A stretch of 64,000 nucleotides of DNA from the NCBI GenBank assembly GCA_023548195.1, contig JAJHZJ010000416.1, positions 372,001 through 436,000 of the forward strand, in the 5' to 3' direction. The position numbers were made by a program, and so were the translations under genes. The stretch is from Bettongia penicillata ogilbyi (lineage: Eukaryota; Chordata; Mammalia; Diprotodontia; Potoroidae). The notes below the pieces were generated by a model. It was not told where the DNA came from. It ran no database searches and saw only the letters and a program-made list of their open reading frames with translations. Below are positions 21,887-32,537 of this stretch, one piece after another. How positions within the stretch are numbered: position 1 is the stretch's first letter; each line of letters starts with the position of its first letter.

Positions 21887-22978
21887 ATGCCCAGAAAAAG
21901 GAAGCAAAATAAGACCATAGAGAGCTACTTTCTTGGGGAAGAGATGTTCCTTCCTCCTTTCATTTCTGATGAGGAACAACAATGCTTACCATCAGGGAAA
22001 GACATAGAAGTCAAGGCCTCTGTACCCCAAACATCCGAAATAGATATCCAATGGGCTTAGGCCATGGAAGAGATCAAAAAGGATTTTGAAAATCAAGTTA
22101 GACAGGTGGAGGAAAAACTGGGAAGAGAAATGAGAGAGATGCAAGAAAAGCATGAAAAACGGGTCAATACCTTGGTAAAGGAGACCCAAAAAAATGCTAA
22201 AGAAAATAATAGGCTCACTCAATTGGCAAAAGAGGTTCAAAAAGCCAATGAGGAGAAGAATGCTTTCAAAAGCAGAATTCATCAAATGGAAAAAGAGGTT
22301 CAAAAGCTCACTGAAGAAAATAGTTCTCTTAAGATTAGAATGGAACAGATAGAGGCTAATGACTTTCTGAGAAATGAAGTAATCATAAAAAAAACCCCAA
22401 AAGAATGAAAAAATGGAAGAGAATGTGAAATATCTCATTGGAAAAACTGACCTGGAAAATAGATCCAGGAGAGACAATTTAAAAATTCTGGGACTACCTG
22501 AAAGCCATGATCAAAAAAAAGAGCCTAGACATCATCTTTCATGAAATTATCAAGGAAAATTGCCCTGAGATTCTAGAACCAGAGGGCAAAATAAGTATTG
22601 AAGGAATCCATCGATCACCGCCTGAAAGAGATCCAAAAAGAGAAACTCCTAGGAACATTGTGGCCAAATTCCAGAATTCCCAGGTCAAGGAGAAAATATT
22701 GCAAGCAGCTAGAAAGAAACAATTCCAGTACTGTGGAAATACAATCAGGATAACTCAAGATCTAGCAGCTTCTACATTAAGGAATGGAAGGGCGTGGAAT
22801 AGGATATTCCAGAAGGCAAAGGAACTAGGACTCAAACCAAGAATCACCTACCCAGCTAAACTGAGTATAATACTTCAGGGGAAAATATGGTCTTTCAATG
22901 AAACAGAGGACTTTCAAGCATTCTTGATGAAAAGACCAGAGCTGAAAAGAAAATCTGACTTTCAAACACAAGAATGAG
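21887..22978 (+). pseudogene. L1-type ORF1, broken
   Basis: L1 ORF1 encodes an RNA-binding trimeric chaperone (coiled coil, RRM, C-terminal domain). Here the start MPRKRKQNKTIESYFLGEEM is followed by a stop at 22058-22060. The frame resumes as the coiled-coil region MEEIKKDFENQVRQVEEKLG (22064), a shift follows an A-rich run near 22388, and the RNA-binding part continues from SLDIIFHEIIKENCPEILEP (about 22519) to SDFQTQE at 22977. TPRNIVAKFQNSQVKEKILQ and LGLKPRITYPAKLSI match the conserved L1 ORF1 C-terminal domain. It cannot code for a full protein as it stands. Confidence 0.85.
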
Positions 22979-23110
22979 AAGAAGCATGAAAAAGTAAACA
23001 GCAAAGAGAAGTCATAAGGGACTTACCAAAGGTGAACTGTTTACATTCCTACATGGAAAGACAATATTTGTAACTCTTAAAACTTTTCAGTATCTGGGTA
23101 GTTGGTGGGA

Positions 23111-23111
<1 letters not shown>

Positions 23112-23144
<33 letters not shown>
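23112..23144. repeat. (CA)n microsatellite in element
   Basis: About 16 CA units followed by CGCACGCACGCATGCAC, within the 3' UTR of the HAL1-type element. Confidence 0.95.
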
Positions 23145-23148
<4 letters not shown>

Positions 23149-23832
23149 GCACGCATGCACATACAGAGACAGAGAGCACAGAGTGAACTGAATAGGATGG
23201 GACCATATCTTAAAAGAAATTAAGGTAAACGGTGAGAGAGAAATGTAGTGGGAGGAGAGAGGGTGAAATGGAATGGGGTAAATTACATCTCATTCAAAAG
23301 GCAAGCAGGAGACTTTTTAGTGGAGGGAAAAAGAGGAGAGCTGAGAAAAAAACATGAAGTTTACCCTCATCACATTTGACTAAAGGAAGGAATAAAATGC
23401 ACACTCATTTTGGTATGAAAACCTATCTTACAATACAGGAAAGTGGGGGAGAAGGAGATAAGCAGGGTGGGGGGGGGTGGATGGTGGAAGGGAGGGCAAT
23501 GGTAGGAGGGAGTAATTTGAAGTCAACACTCGGGGAGGGACAGGCTCAAAAGACAGAATAGAAACAATGCGGGGCAGGATAGGATGGAGGGAAATACAGT
23601 TAGTCTTACACAACACGACTGTTACCGAAATCATTTGCAAAACTACACAGATATGGCCTATACTGAACTGCCTGCCTTCCCAAAGGGAATGGGTGGGGAG
23701 GGAGGGATGGGGAGAATTTGGAACTCAAAGTTTTAGGAATAACTGTCAAGTATTATTGTTGTTGCTACTAGGAAATAAGAAGTACAGTTAATGGGGAATA
23801 GAAAGTCATCTTTCAAAGCCCAGAAAAGGGCT

Positions 23833-23882
23833 GAGCCATTCCTGTGCTTTTTTTTTTTGAAAAGGCAACACTCATGACTCCC
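23833..23882 (+). repeat. 50-bp exact repeat, unit 1
   Basis: It starts GAGCCATTCCTGTGC, then an 11-T run, then GAAAAGGCAACACTCATGAC and TCCC. It is identical to 25806-25855, and the similarity extends a little upstream (CAGAAAAGGGCT versus CAGGAAAAAGGGCT). Confidence 0.95.
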
Positions 23883-24092
23883 TGGCCCTACAGGACAAAA
23901 GAGAAGATGGGGACAAGAGAAGGGAGGGATGATAGAAGAGAAGGCAGATTGGTGATAGGGAAAATTAGAATGCTTGGTGTATTGGGATGGGGGGAGGGGA
24001 CAAAAGGGGAGAAAATTTGGAACCCAAAATTTTGTGAAAATGAATGTAAAAAGTTAAATAAATAAATAAATATTTAAAAAAAAAGAAAAAAA

Positions 24093-24108
24093 AGAATTTT
24101 TGGCTTCC
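24093..24108. repeat. Target-site duplication, 3' copy
   Basis: AGAATTTTTGGCTTCC directly follows the A-rich tail of the HAL1-type element and pairs with 21217-21232. Confidence 0.85.
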
Positions 24109-24111
24109 TTC

Positions 24112-24345
24112 TCTATTGAATGGAGCAATGGACCTGGAGTCAGGAAGATTTGAGTTCAAATCCAGTCTCAGACACTTACTATCTGTGTGGCTCTGGGCAA
24201 ATCTCTTAACCTGTCTGCCTCAATTGCCTCCACTTTAAACGGAAGTAATAATAGCACCTACCACCACAGTTGCCACAAAGATGATATTACTTTTGTAAAG
24301 TGATTTGCAAACCTTAAAAGTGTGATATGAAAGCTAGTCATTAAT
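24112..24345 (+). repeat. SINE, plus orientation
   Basis: AATGGACCTGGAGTCAGGAAG, TTTGAGTTCAAATCCAGTC, CTTACTATCTGTGTGGCTCT and a MIR-like tail TTGTAAAGTGATTTGCAAAC. It lies directly beside the HAL1-type insertion. Confidence 0.75.
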
Positions 24346-24374
24346 TAGCCCGACCCCAACACCTACTAGTGCTT

Positions 24375-24535
24375 TCTCCTCCAAAGTTACTTTGTATCTT
24401 ATGAGACATGTTGTGTCCCCCATGTGAATGCAAGTTCCCTGAGGGTAGGAACTGTTTTTTCCTTAGTGTTAGTACAATGCCTGGCACACAGTATGTATTT
24501 AATAAATGCTTCCTGATTGAGTTTAACAACATTCA
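24375..24535 (+). mobile_element. L2-type LINE 3' end
   Basis: GCAAGTTCCCTGAGGGTAGG, AATGCCTGGCACACAGTATG and TTTAATAAATGCTTCCTGAT. A small antisense SINE piece (GAAACTGAGCCCCAGGGAAG) follows at 24555-24610. Confidence 0.75.
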
Positions 24536-24902
24536 GAGAAGCACAGGACTTAAGAGTGAGGAAACTGAGCCCCAGGGAAGGTAAGTAATGTGCCCAAGGT
24601 TACAAAAAAGAATAAGTCTAAGTACAGAGAGTACAAAGAATAAAACATAAGCAGTGAGATCAGAGACAGTCTAACACTGCCTCTCTCTCAAGTTGGGCAC
24701 TGTCATCCTCTTTATCTCCAAGAAGGGGGCTCAGTTGTCCTATAGCTCAGTCAACATGATGCCCCCAGACCTCATTCTTAAAGCCACACTAACCAGTCCC
24801 CATCCTCCCTTCTGGGTGAGGCTGAAACTGTCTGGCAAAGGTTTCCAGGCCCATGATGTTGATGAGGTAAATTAGGCTACTTTAGCTGACCAATTTCCTT
24901 AC

Positions 24903-25057
24903 CTGTAGGTTGAGCCGGGGGCTGGACAGTGGGCCTCTTTCGAGGTGTCAAGGCTGGCTGGATAGGAAGAATCCCTGGGTTTGGTTGGGTCTGTCCAGCT
25001 TTTGGCCTTTGGCGAGGTGCAATTGACGTCTCTGTTGTGGGAATAGGGTCCGTCAAC
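24903..25057 (-). CDS. AAK1: AAK1 linker exon, Pro-rich
   Basis: The 155-bp exon begins with G (completing AGG) and then [40 protein letters not shown] and [11 protein letters not shown]. It ends with a single G before GTAAGG (phase 1). [12 protein letters not shown] is shared by AAK1 and BMP2[21 protein letters not shown] is specific to AAK1 and settles the identity. The product here is a Pro-rich disordered linker. About 0.8 kb further along transcription, at 24108-21217, sits the HAL1-type insertion, oriented against the gene. Confidence 0.96.
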
Positions 25058-25059
25058 CT

Positions 25060-25800
25060 ACAAAAGTTTAAAAAAAAAGTTAGAAGTGAAAATTAAAGAC
25101 GCATACTTAGGGAAGAGTAATGATGTGAGATTTTTGTTGTGATCAAAAGGTCAGAACAGCTATTGCCAAAAATCCTAATAAAGACACCAGATATTTCCTT
25201 TCCCTTTGAGGAAGATGGCAGTCATGAACTAATAAATGCTGACTACTCTGGGCTTCTAGGTTGGTATTTCTAAATTGGCCCTTAAAACACAGAGATGACT
25301 GTGCTCACATGAATCAGAGCAGGCATACCCCCTACGTGGGACAGCAATGCAGCCCGGGTGCATCTAGTTACAGGACAGATCCTCCTACGAATCTATGTGT
25401 CCTTGGGCACTGTCTTATGCAGCTCTCATGCAACCCAATGGAAGTTTTAAGGCATACCTTGCTTGGCAAGGCCTGGGACAAAAGCATCCTGACAACACCT
25501 TCTGAGTGCTTTTTCATCTTCTCAGGTGTGACTAGGAGGTCTCAGAACCTCTGACAAAATTGGACCATCTCAACTCCTGCCAAAACTTTCTGAATCAAAG
25601 AGATTACTCAGGCCAGCTGCCTTAAATGGTCACAGATGCAAAGATAAAACACGCCAATCTAATTACATCTAGCGGTCAGGGTGGCAAGCAGTGGGAATCA
25701 GACTTCTCTTTGGAGAGAAACACATATCTCCATCAGCAGGTGAAGCTGACATCAGCGAGTGATTTGGGGAACTAAAATAAAAGATTATCCAGGAAAAAGG
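25060..25800. other. Intron, nothing assigned
   Basis: Complex sequence with a 97-codon plus-strand open frame (25261-25554) that has no recognisable similarity and no splice context. Confidence 0.4.
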
Positions 25801-25805
25801 GCTTT

Positions 25806-25855
25806 GAGCCATTCCTGTGCTTTTTTTTTTTGAAAAGGCAACACTCATGACTCCC
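25806..25855 (+). repeat. 50-bp exact repeat, unit 2
   Basis: Identical to 23833-23882, including the 11-T run, but outside the HAL1-type element and on the other side of the 24903-25057 exon. Confidence 0.95.
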
Positions 25856-26029
25856 ATTTAACTAGGTACTAGCCACATGGCTTTGCTCCCAAAGGGCAGA
25901 TGGGATCTTGTCAGAGATGCTTAATGCATGGGCTGTGCTGCAAGCCTGCCCTTTGGGTAGTAGACATGTAGGACAGGTGAAGGCAGAATGAACTGATTTA
26001 AGAGCAGTAGCTGGGCAGGGACTGATGTC

Positions 26030-26255
26030 TCCAATCTGCCTTTATCTTCAAGGTCTAGGTTTAGTGCCCTCTCCTACATGATATCTTTCCTGATTTCCCC
26101 CCTTGCTAGGGGCCCCCTCCTGCCAAATAACTTTGTGCATGCTTTGGCAATACGTTTTATTTACATGTTTGTTTCTGAGAGCAGAGACTCTTGTCTGAAT
26201 CCCCAGCGCCGGGCACATGGAACGTTTGCTAAAAACTTACTAAGTGATTGACACA
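26030..26255 (+). mobile_element. L2-type LINE 3' end
   Basis: ATATCTTTCCTGATTTCCCC, GCCAAATAACTTTGTGCATG, AGAGCAGAGACTCTTGTCTG and CCAGCGCCGGGCACATGGAA. Confidence 0.6.
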
Positions 26256-26334
26256 GTCAAACCAAGAATCCATATTCACCCTAGCCTGGCCCATTTCTGA
26301 ATACGTGAGGCCCCCAAAACACTGCAATGGGGAG

Positions 26335-26534
26335 AATAACAGTAACCATAGCCAGCATTTAGATAGTGTTATAATGCTTGCAAAATGCTTCCTGTACACG
26401 ATTTTATTTGTTTCTCTCAATAATCTTGTGAAGTAAGTAGTGCCAGTATTCTCCTCATTTAGAGATGGGGAAACTGAGGGCTCAAAAAAGCTGAAATGAT
26501 TTGTCTATGCTCACGCAGCTGGTAAGGACTAAAA
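26335..26534 (-). repeat. MIR-type SINE, minus
   Basis: TAACAGTAACCATAGCCAGC, AATGCTTGCAAAATGCTTCC and TTTAGAGATGGGGAAACTGAG, ending at CACGCAGCTGGTAAGGACT. Confidence 0.65.
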
Positions 26535-26750
26535 GTGTGTGTTTGTCCTTTGCTGCTGAAGAAGACCATGCCATCAGAGAAATAATGACATGACTTGCAC
26601 TTGACTTTTGTTTTGAGTGAGTGAGGGCTGTGCAGGTCACCAGCCTCACTTCTCCAGAGTCATCTGAATCCAGTGACCTGATTTGAACTCAGGTCCTCCT
26701 GACTCCTGCACTGGTGCTCTATCCACTGTACCACCTAGCTGCCCTAAGGA
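26535..26750 (-). repeat. Wallaby-type SINE, internally deleted
   Basis: TGTTTGTCCTTTGCTGCTGA, AATAATGACATGACTTGCAC, and the antisense head GTACCACCTAGCTGCCC. The middle of the body (the CATCCTGGGTCATC part) is missing: CAGTGACC joins directly to TGATTTGAACTCAGGTCC. Confidence 0.8.
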
Positions 26751-26777
26751 TTGAAAGTAGGGCTCAGACCGCGCTTT

Positions 26778-26803
26778 CTTTCTCTCTCTCTCTCTCCCTC
26801 CCA
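26778..26803. repeat. (TC)n simple repeat
   Basis: CTTTCTTTCTCTCTCTCTCT followed by CTCCC. Confidence 0.9.
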
Positions 26804-27389
26804 GCTTTCAAGTCCAATGTTCTACATTGTGCTGCCTCTGAAGAAACTTTGGGAAGGAAGATTGGAAAGGAAAACAGGGAGAGGAAATGGGGTGGCCCAA
26901 AGCAGAATGCAGAGCAAGGAGAGAACACCAGAGAGTAAAAGGAATGAGTGAGGAGACTCATCACTCACATTAAGACTGAAGAATAAGACACACGTGCCTG
27001 GACAAAGGGCCAGAAGCGCACTGAGGCACTTGGAGACACCATCTGGCAACCGCATCTTTATGTGCCCACAACGAGTTCTGAGCCCCATTAATATAAGGTT
27101 CTCACACATGGCTCTGAATAGGACCGAGAAAAAAGCAAGCTCAGCAAAGCAACTGGAATTTCAGCACTCTATAAGAACTTTCTATCAGCCCTTAAAAAGG
27201 AGAGATGAAGAGCCCTCTTTGCTGTTCTTCTCTATTGTGCTGTACACCTATCATAGACTGGAAGCTCACTGAGGGCAAGGGAATGGGTCTGATTAATCTA
27301 CATGACTATCTCTGTTTACTTCTTCTGTAGGGTAAAAGTGAAAAGGAACAGGGCTGATTTTCTCTTGGTGGCTTAAATCAGCTTTGAGG

Positions 27390-27745
27390 TATAGGAACTC
27401 ATATTTCTATAGGGTTTCAAGGTTTAAGAAATACTCTGTCCACACAACCTGTTAGATGGGTAGTATGGGTATGGTTATTCCCCATTTCCCATCTAGATCC
27501 ACTGAGGAAAGGATCCAAACTCTGGCAGCTAACAGGTATGGAGTCCGGGCTTCCCAAGCAAAGGAAAAGTTCATATAATCTTAATACTGTTAGAAGAGAG
27601 TCTAGAAATTGGAGTCTCCTATTTCCTCACTTTATAGATAAGAGAAAGATGAAGTTTTTGCCCAGAGTCAAACAACTGGGAAGTGAGAAAGTTATGATCA
27701 CACCCATGTTTCCTGACTCCAAGTCTATTACACTCCGCTGGTAAT
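27390..27745 (-). repeat. Two SINE fragments, minus
   Basis: 27390-27540 has ACTCATATTTCTATAGGGTTT and CCCATTTCCCATCTAGATCC. 27590-27745 has TCACTTTATAGATAAGAGAAA, CAGAGTCAAACAACTGGGAAG and CCTGACTCCAAGTCTATTAC, the antisense head region. Confidence 0.5.
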
Positions 27746-27749
27746 AAAC

Positions 27750-28225
27750 CTTGGAAAGCAACGGTCAAAGTATAGTTATGTTCAGAAACGTCTGATCCAC
27801 CAGCAGCCTCGCTGGATTAAGTGGATGTATCCCAATGGGATTGCTTCCAAGGGATAGTACTCTTTTACATGGAGATGTCCTGGTAGCTATATTAGAAAAA
27901 TTATTATGAATGTGGCAGAGTGAACAGAAAGCCCACCTTGGGAGTGAAAAAGGACCCATGTTGAAGACATACCTCCAATGCATACAGATGTGTGACCAGA
28001 CATGTCATTTAACTGCTCCAGATAATGCAGATACTCGTTGCCAGTGGTAAAGAGAGTTTACACACTGGGAGTGTCCGTACCCTGATAAGATCACAGGTCA
28101 GGACCCTCCCACTCGTAAAAATATGATCACCTCAAAGTGTTTCCTGGAGATTGAAAATGTCTCCCTGGCTCTGGGACAGATTCTTGACCTGCCCACTCCC
28201 ACTGGGACAGAAAGCATGTTGCTCT
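27750..28225. other. Intron, nothing assigned
   Basis: Lies just 3' of the exon at 28229-28308. No repeat or further exon recognised. Confidence 0.35.
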
Positions 28226-28228
28226 TAC

Positions 28229-28308
28229 CTGGCCTTTGGCTGGCTTTTTTTAGCAGCTGCCTCACTGGCTTTCACTGGTTCTGGAAGCTTAGCAGGGATG
28301 GGAGAATT
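28229..28308 (-). CDS. AAK1: AAK1 exon after kinase domain
   Basis: The 80-bp exon starts AAT TCT after CTGCAG and ends AG before GTAAGA, leaving a 2-base codon remnant completed by G in the next exon (AGG, Arg). It codes [20 protein letters not shown] and then KSQPKAR. The same segment follows the kinase domain in both AAK1 and BMP2K. It is a charged, probably unstructured linker that joins the kinase to the Gln/Pro-rich region. A run of seven A lies in the AAK codons near its end but keeps the frame. Confidence 0.94.
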
Positions 28309-28734
28309 CTGCAGATTAAAACAAAACAAAAGAACAAAATAACCTCCAAACCATCAGAAACAGTCAAGAGCAGTTAAGATGTGGGCAACACAAACAGCAG
28401 AACAAAATGACAAGTATTCTAACTAGTGGGTGATAGGAAATGCATCAATGGGTGCCCTTCTTCTAACCTCAGTCTGACTGGGGTAAGAATACTCGTTGCT
28501 CCCATCAACTCAGGATACAACTTGTGGCAGTATAGGAGGTTGACAGTAGCCTGTGTAAGAGCACATGATGCAAATAACTCTAATTGACTTGACTATGGCT
28601 CAGTCAGACTTAGCTGCTATCAGTCAAAATGCCAATGTGGAAATGATTTGTGATCCATAAAGTCCATTCAACTTCACCAAGAGGCATACACTCACTTCTT
28701 CTAGGAACAACTCAAACCCCTTAAAACCACACCT

Positions 28735-29010
28735 GTAAGGCTTCTGGTATAATAGCCCCTGGGTGGGATATAGTCCCTTATCCCCATTATAGAGATGGAC
28801 ACATCGAGGAGTTCAGGAAGATAAAGTGATTTGTCCACAGTCACACAATTAGTAAGCATTATCACCTTAAGTTGAACCAAGGTCTTTGATACCAAGTCTG
28901 ATACACCTTATACAGTAGGTTGTGAGACTGTCTCATCCCTCACAGACTTTGAGAGCTGGAAGACACCTCAGTTGCCAACTAGTCTAATCCCCACATTTTT
29001 CAGAGTCAAA
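28735..29010 (-). repeat. SINE fragments, minus
   Basis: TTATAGAGATGGACACATCG, AAGTGATTTGTCCACAGTCAC and AGGTCTTTGATACCAAGTCTG, then an unrelated old piece with GAGAGCTGGAAGACACCTCAG. Confidence 0.55.
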
Positions 29011-29014
29011 ATCT

Positions 29015-29795
29015 AATTTGAGTAGCAAATGCCCTTGGACTCATAGTAAAGACTGCCATTATTGAGCCTTTGAATGGGAGAATTAATGGGTGAATGGGAG
29101 AATGGGTTGATAGCTCAAAATTCAAATAGAATTTCATTAGCATAAATTCATCCCCCAACAGATGCAGACTGAAACCCATATGGTCTAAATCTTCTCCATG
29201 TCCTTAAGTTTACCACAGGGGTCTACCCCACACGGGGACCTTCCTTCATTTCATCTGACACTGAAAGGATTCGAGTGGAGCACATGGATTGTCCCTCATT
29301 CTAGTTAATATATCACTCATTCTAATAATGGAATCAGGCCACCTTTTTCATCATACTTTTCTCACCTACTGTGATCTCCTCCAATGCCCTTTATGTGACA
29401 TAAATTTTGAATTCTTTGGAAACCATAGTGTTCCATGACTTGCAGATTACAACCTCACCAATAGGATTATTGGTATTAAAAAATGGCTACTCCTAGAAGT
29501 ATGAGGCCATTAAAGAAGCTTTGTACTTTTAAGAAGGCAATCTAGCTGCCCTGTTCCTGTTTAGTTCTGGGCTCAACTCAGTGTCCATTTGTACTGTCTG
29601 TTGAGAAAGGTGAGAAGGAAGAAAGAGGAAAGGAAGAAGAGGAATAGGGAAAGAAAAGGCAAAGGAGAGAAAGAGGTAAGAGATAGGAGGAGGGAGAAAG
29701 ACTCTTTTTGATGGCCATTGAACTACAAATGGTATTTTAAACAACAAGCCTTCTCCATACCCCAGATTTCTCCTGCATGGATGGTTAACCAAACT
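29015..29795. other. Intron, nothing assigned
   Basis: A short imperfect tandem of AATGGGAGAAT/AATGGGTGAAT units lies at 29074-29112, and a purine-rich run at 29605-29700. Nothing coding is seen. Confidence 0.4.
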
Positions 29796-29799
29796 CTTT

Positions 29800-31165
29800 T
29801 AAGTGATAATGGATTTCTTCCAGGGAGTCCTGTAGCATTCCAGACTCAATTCAACCAGCTGAATGTCACCCACAAATAGATCTGGAGGACTTTGCCATCA
29901 TCCATAAGGAATCTCTCTTCAACTTGGAGTTTGTGCTAAGTCATGACAATAGCCACCCCTTGCCTGATCTTAATGATCAGTGGGTTACTGAATAAGAATA
30001 TTTTGCTATTTATGTATGTATGGGAACATTCTCTTTGGAAAACCTTTTAAGTGACATTTTGCTCTAATGAAACAAAAGCTTTTTAATGACCAATAAACAA
30101 TAAAGTGCAATAAAATATTCTCTGTCTGTAAGTCAACTGTGTGATGATGAAGATGTGGCTGATCGTGAGAATATTATGTTCAAAAATCTACTTACGTTCC
30201 CTACTAATACATTCATCAAAGATGTCCTTAATGTGCTTAAGGAAACGATTCTCATAAAAATTTTATATAGATGGAAAAACAGGTACAAAGGTATAGGTCA
30301 ATGGTAACTGTGGTCAGCTTTTATCATTATATTAAGGTTTCCATGCCTTTGGTGTTTTCCCCTTTTTCAGATCTACCTTGTGAATTGATTTCTCAATGTC
30401 CTCAACACTGTATTACCTATAGCATGAATGAACCTCTTCCATTTATACTTGATCTAACTCAGAATTTTTTTTCATCGTTGCCCTCTTCAGTGTCATTTCT
30501 ACCTCGTCCATCAACACAACAGGACTGTGATGTTAAGAATCCAAGTGTGCTGGTTCATACTTTGATGGTAAAAAAATTTTGTCATAACAACCTTTTCCAT
30601 TTTTTTCTATTGCCCTTCCATCTTCATCCTTAAATATCTTTAGGATGACTTTGGCTAGTTGGGTCTCTGACCAAATTTTCTTTACATTATTTTTACTCTC
30701 CATTGTTCCTCTGTTTTATGAGGAAACATTTCTTATGATTTACCATCCGTTTTCCTTTAAGATTTTGCAAACGATTTTATATTCCAAACCAGTGTTGGCC
30801 TAGGATGCTCCTTCTCTCCACTTGGCAAGTAAGTCAAGCGTCTGATGACTAATGTGCTTTTTATGATCTTTAAAGCCTCCTTTTTAAGGCAATTATTTTA
30901 CATTCCTTAAATTTCTGCATGTAATTCTTGTAGACTATGTCCTGTATTCTAGCCATAGGACATTTTTCATCATCAATAAACTATTTTTAAATAGGTCAGG
31001 AGGAAGTTGGTTTTCATCATCTCTTCTGTCTTTTCGTATCTTTTTTTCTCATTTTTATTCTGTCTGCCAGCTTTGTACTAATTACGATCTCTTTTCATTA
31101 CAATCAGTGATCTGACTATACACAGAAAGTTGATTCCAGAATGGTAACAAGCTAACAATAACAAA
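29800..31165 (-). mobile_element. RTE-clade LINE relic
   Basis: On the minus strand, broken frames read VVLMDEVEMTLKRATMKK near 30500 and YKIFMRIVSLSTLRTSLMN near 30230. These fit the linker before the reverse transcriptase (EVE.ALKRMKNGKA-type) and the early RT of RTE/BovB-type elements. A further stretch to 31160 fits the end of the endonuclease region. It has many stops. A 120-codon plus-strand frame at 30271-30633 is its shadow. Confidence 0.55.
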
Positions 31166-31269
31166 AATCTGTGGACAAATAAAGTTCTTTTTATAGGTAC
31201 TCCTTATTTTAGCTGCATACATTTGAAATAGAGAATAATTCAAGCAGTAGGAGATACAAGGATTGATTT

Positions 31270-31455
31270 GTTTTAAACAGAATGAGAGAATTTTCAGGGA
31301 TCACAGAGGTCAATCAACCCAACACCTTTATTGTACAGCTAAGGAAACAGCTTGAGAGAAGCCATGGAACTTTGTTTAAGGGCAGAGTAGGATTTGACCG
31401 TTAAGTGATCTGCCTGAAAATCTAGTACTCTTGTTACTATTCCACACTGCCTTCT
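31270..31455 (-). repeat. SINE, minus orientation
   Basis: CAACACCTTTATTGTACAGC, TAAGGAAACAGCTTGAGAG and TACTCTTGTTACTATTCCAC. Confidence 0.5.
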
Positions 31456-31604
31456 CAATACTGGATTCTAATCAATATGTGATGGAATGTTTGGTAACAT
31501 CCAAAAGAACTGGATCAATTTAAATACCCAGATCAAAACGGAAATAAACTAACCTTTGGAAGCTATGAGCTACGGAGCTTGGCATTCTCAAGCACAGGAG
31601 AAAT

Positions 31605-31835
31605 TGATAAATCACAGGATCATAGGAAGTAGAAGGAGAAGGGGACCTCTGTTCCAATCTCTGAGGATTGTCACTTCAGTGTTATAAAGTTTAGGAAACT
31701 GAGGCACAGAATAGTCAGGTGACTTGCCACAGGTTACACAGATAATCAGTGACAAAGTCAGGAATTGAACCCAGGTCGTCTGACTCCAAGTACAATGTTC
31801 TTTTTCCAATACCATACTGCTTCTAGTTTCTATAG
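31605..31835 (-). repeat. SINE, minus orientation
   Basis: GTTTAGGAAACTGAGGCACAG, GACTTGCCACAGGTTACAC, GAATTGAACCCAGGTCGTC and TTTTTCCAATACCATACTGC. Confidence 0.7.
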
Positions 31836-31839
31836 TTCA

Positions 31840-32265
31840 GGTAGATTTTGGGGACAAAGGAAAACCAGCAGGCCCACTACCAAGGGAAATGAGACCAATA
31901 AGTGAAGTCAACAAAGGACGTACAGGGCTCTTGGTATATTTGGTATATATACCAATATACTTTGGGCATATTTCAGAAGACACTGTGACATTGCCCTCCC
32001 TGCCCAATCTGTATTTGCCCTAAGCTGTCAACTCAATCTACTGAGGAGATTGATCAATTTGTAAATTAATTATTTACAAGACTATTCAGATTTATAATTA
32101 GTAGCAAATTAATAAAGTTAAGTCAATGCAATAGAAACAGAATCTATGGCAAACTGTGCTAGAAGAATTCTATTCCCTGGAGCAAGTGATAGGGAAACAT
32201 CTGGACCTGTGGTTTCCTTGGGGTAGGGAGTACCCCAGTGCGGAAACTTTTAATGGCTGCCTGGG
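31840..32265. other. Intron, nothing assigned
   Basis: It has a short TTGGTATATTTGGTATATATA repeat near 31930 and A/T-rich text near 32060-32110. Nothing else is seen. Confidence 0.35.
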
Positions 32266-32269
32266 GTGT

Positions 32270-32535
32270 TGATAGGTTAAGTCACACAACTGGTATATAT
32301 ATGTCAGAGGCAGGACTTAAACCCCGGGCACCCTGACTACAAGGCCTATTATTTGTCAATAGTAGCACCTTGCATAAGTATAGGAATATAAATGTCTATA
32401 CCTTTACAAGTTTGACTTACACTTCATTTCCTCATAATAACCCAGTGAGGTAGATACTGCCATTTTATAGATAGGAAAACCAAGGTCAGGTTAAGGGACT
32501 TGTCTATACTACAAACTAATAGCTCATAAATAACA
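32270..32535 (-). repeat. MIR-type SINE fragments, minus
   Basis: AAGTCACACAACTGGTATATA and CAGGACTTAAACCCCGGGCA, then CCCAGTGAGGTAGATACTGC, CATTTTATAGATAGGAAAAC and GGACTTGTCTATACTACA. Confidence 0.6.
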
Positions 32536-32537
32536 GA

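Larger units (their letters stand above)
21233..24092 (+). mobile_element. HAL1-type (ORF1-only) L1 retrotransposon
   Basis: A 2860-bp unit between 16-bp target duplications. It opens GGGGAGGAGCCAAGATGGTG, has a 5' UTR of about 650 bp, a broken L1 ORF1 (21887-22978), then about 1.1 kb of 3' UTR with a (CA)n run, G-rich stretches and an A/AAAT-rich tail. I see no ORF2: no endonuclease or reverse transcriptase frame lies between ORF1 and the tail. Elements of this design are known as HAL1 ('half-L1') and depend on L1 enzymes in trans. It is inserted in AAK1 intron sequence, antisense to the gene. Confidence 0.85.

Noticed and set aside
30271..30633. Plus-strand open frame of 120 codons
   Set aside because: It is the reverse of the RTE-like LINE relic on the minus strand, with no splice context and no recognisable protein.
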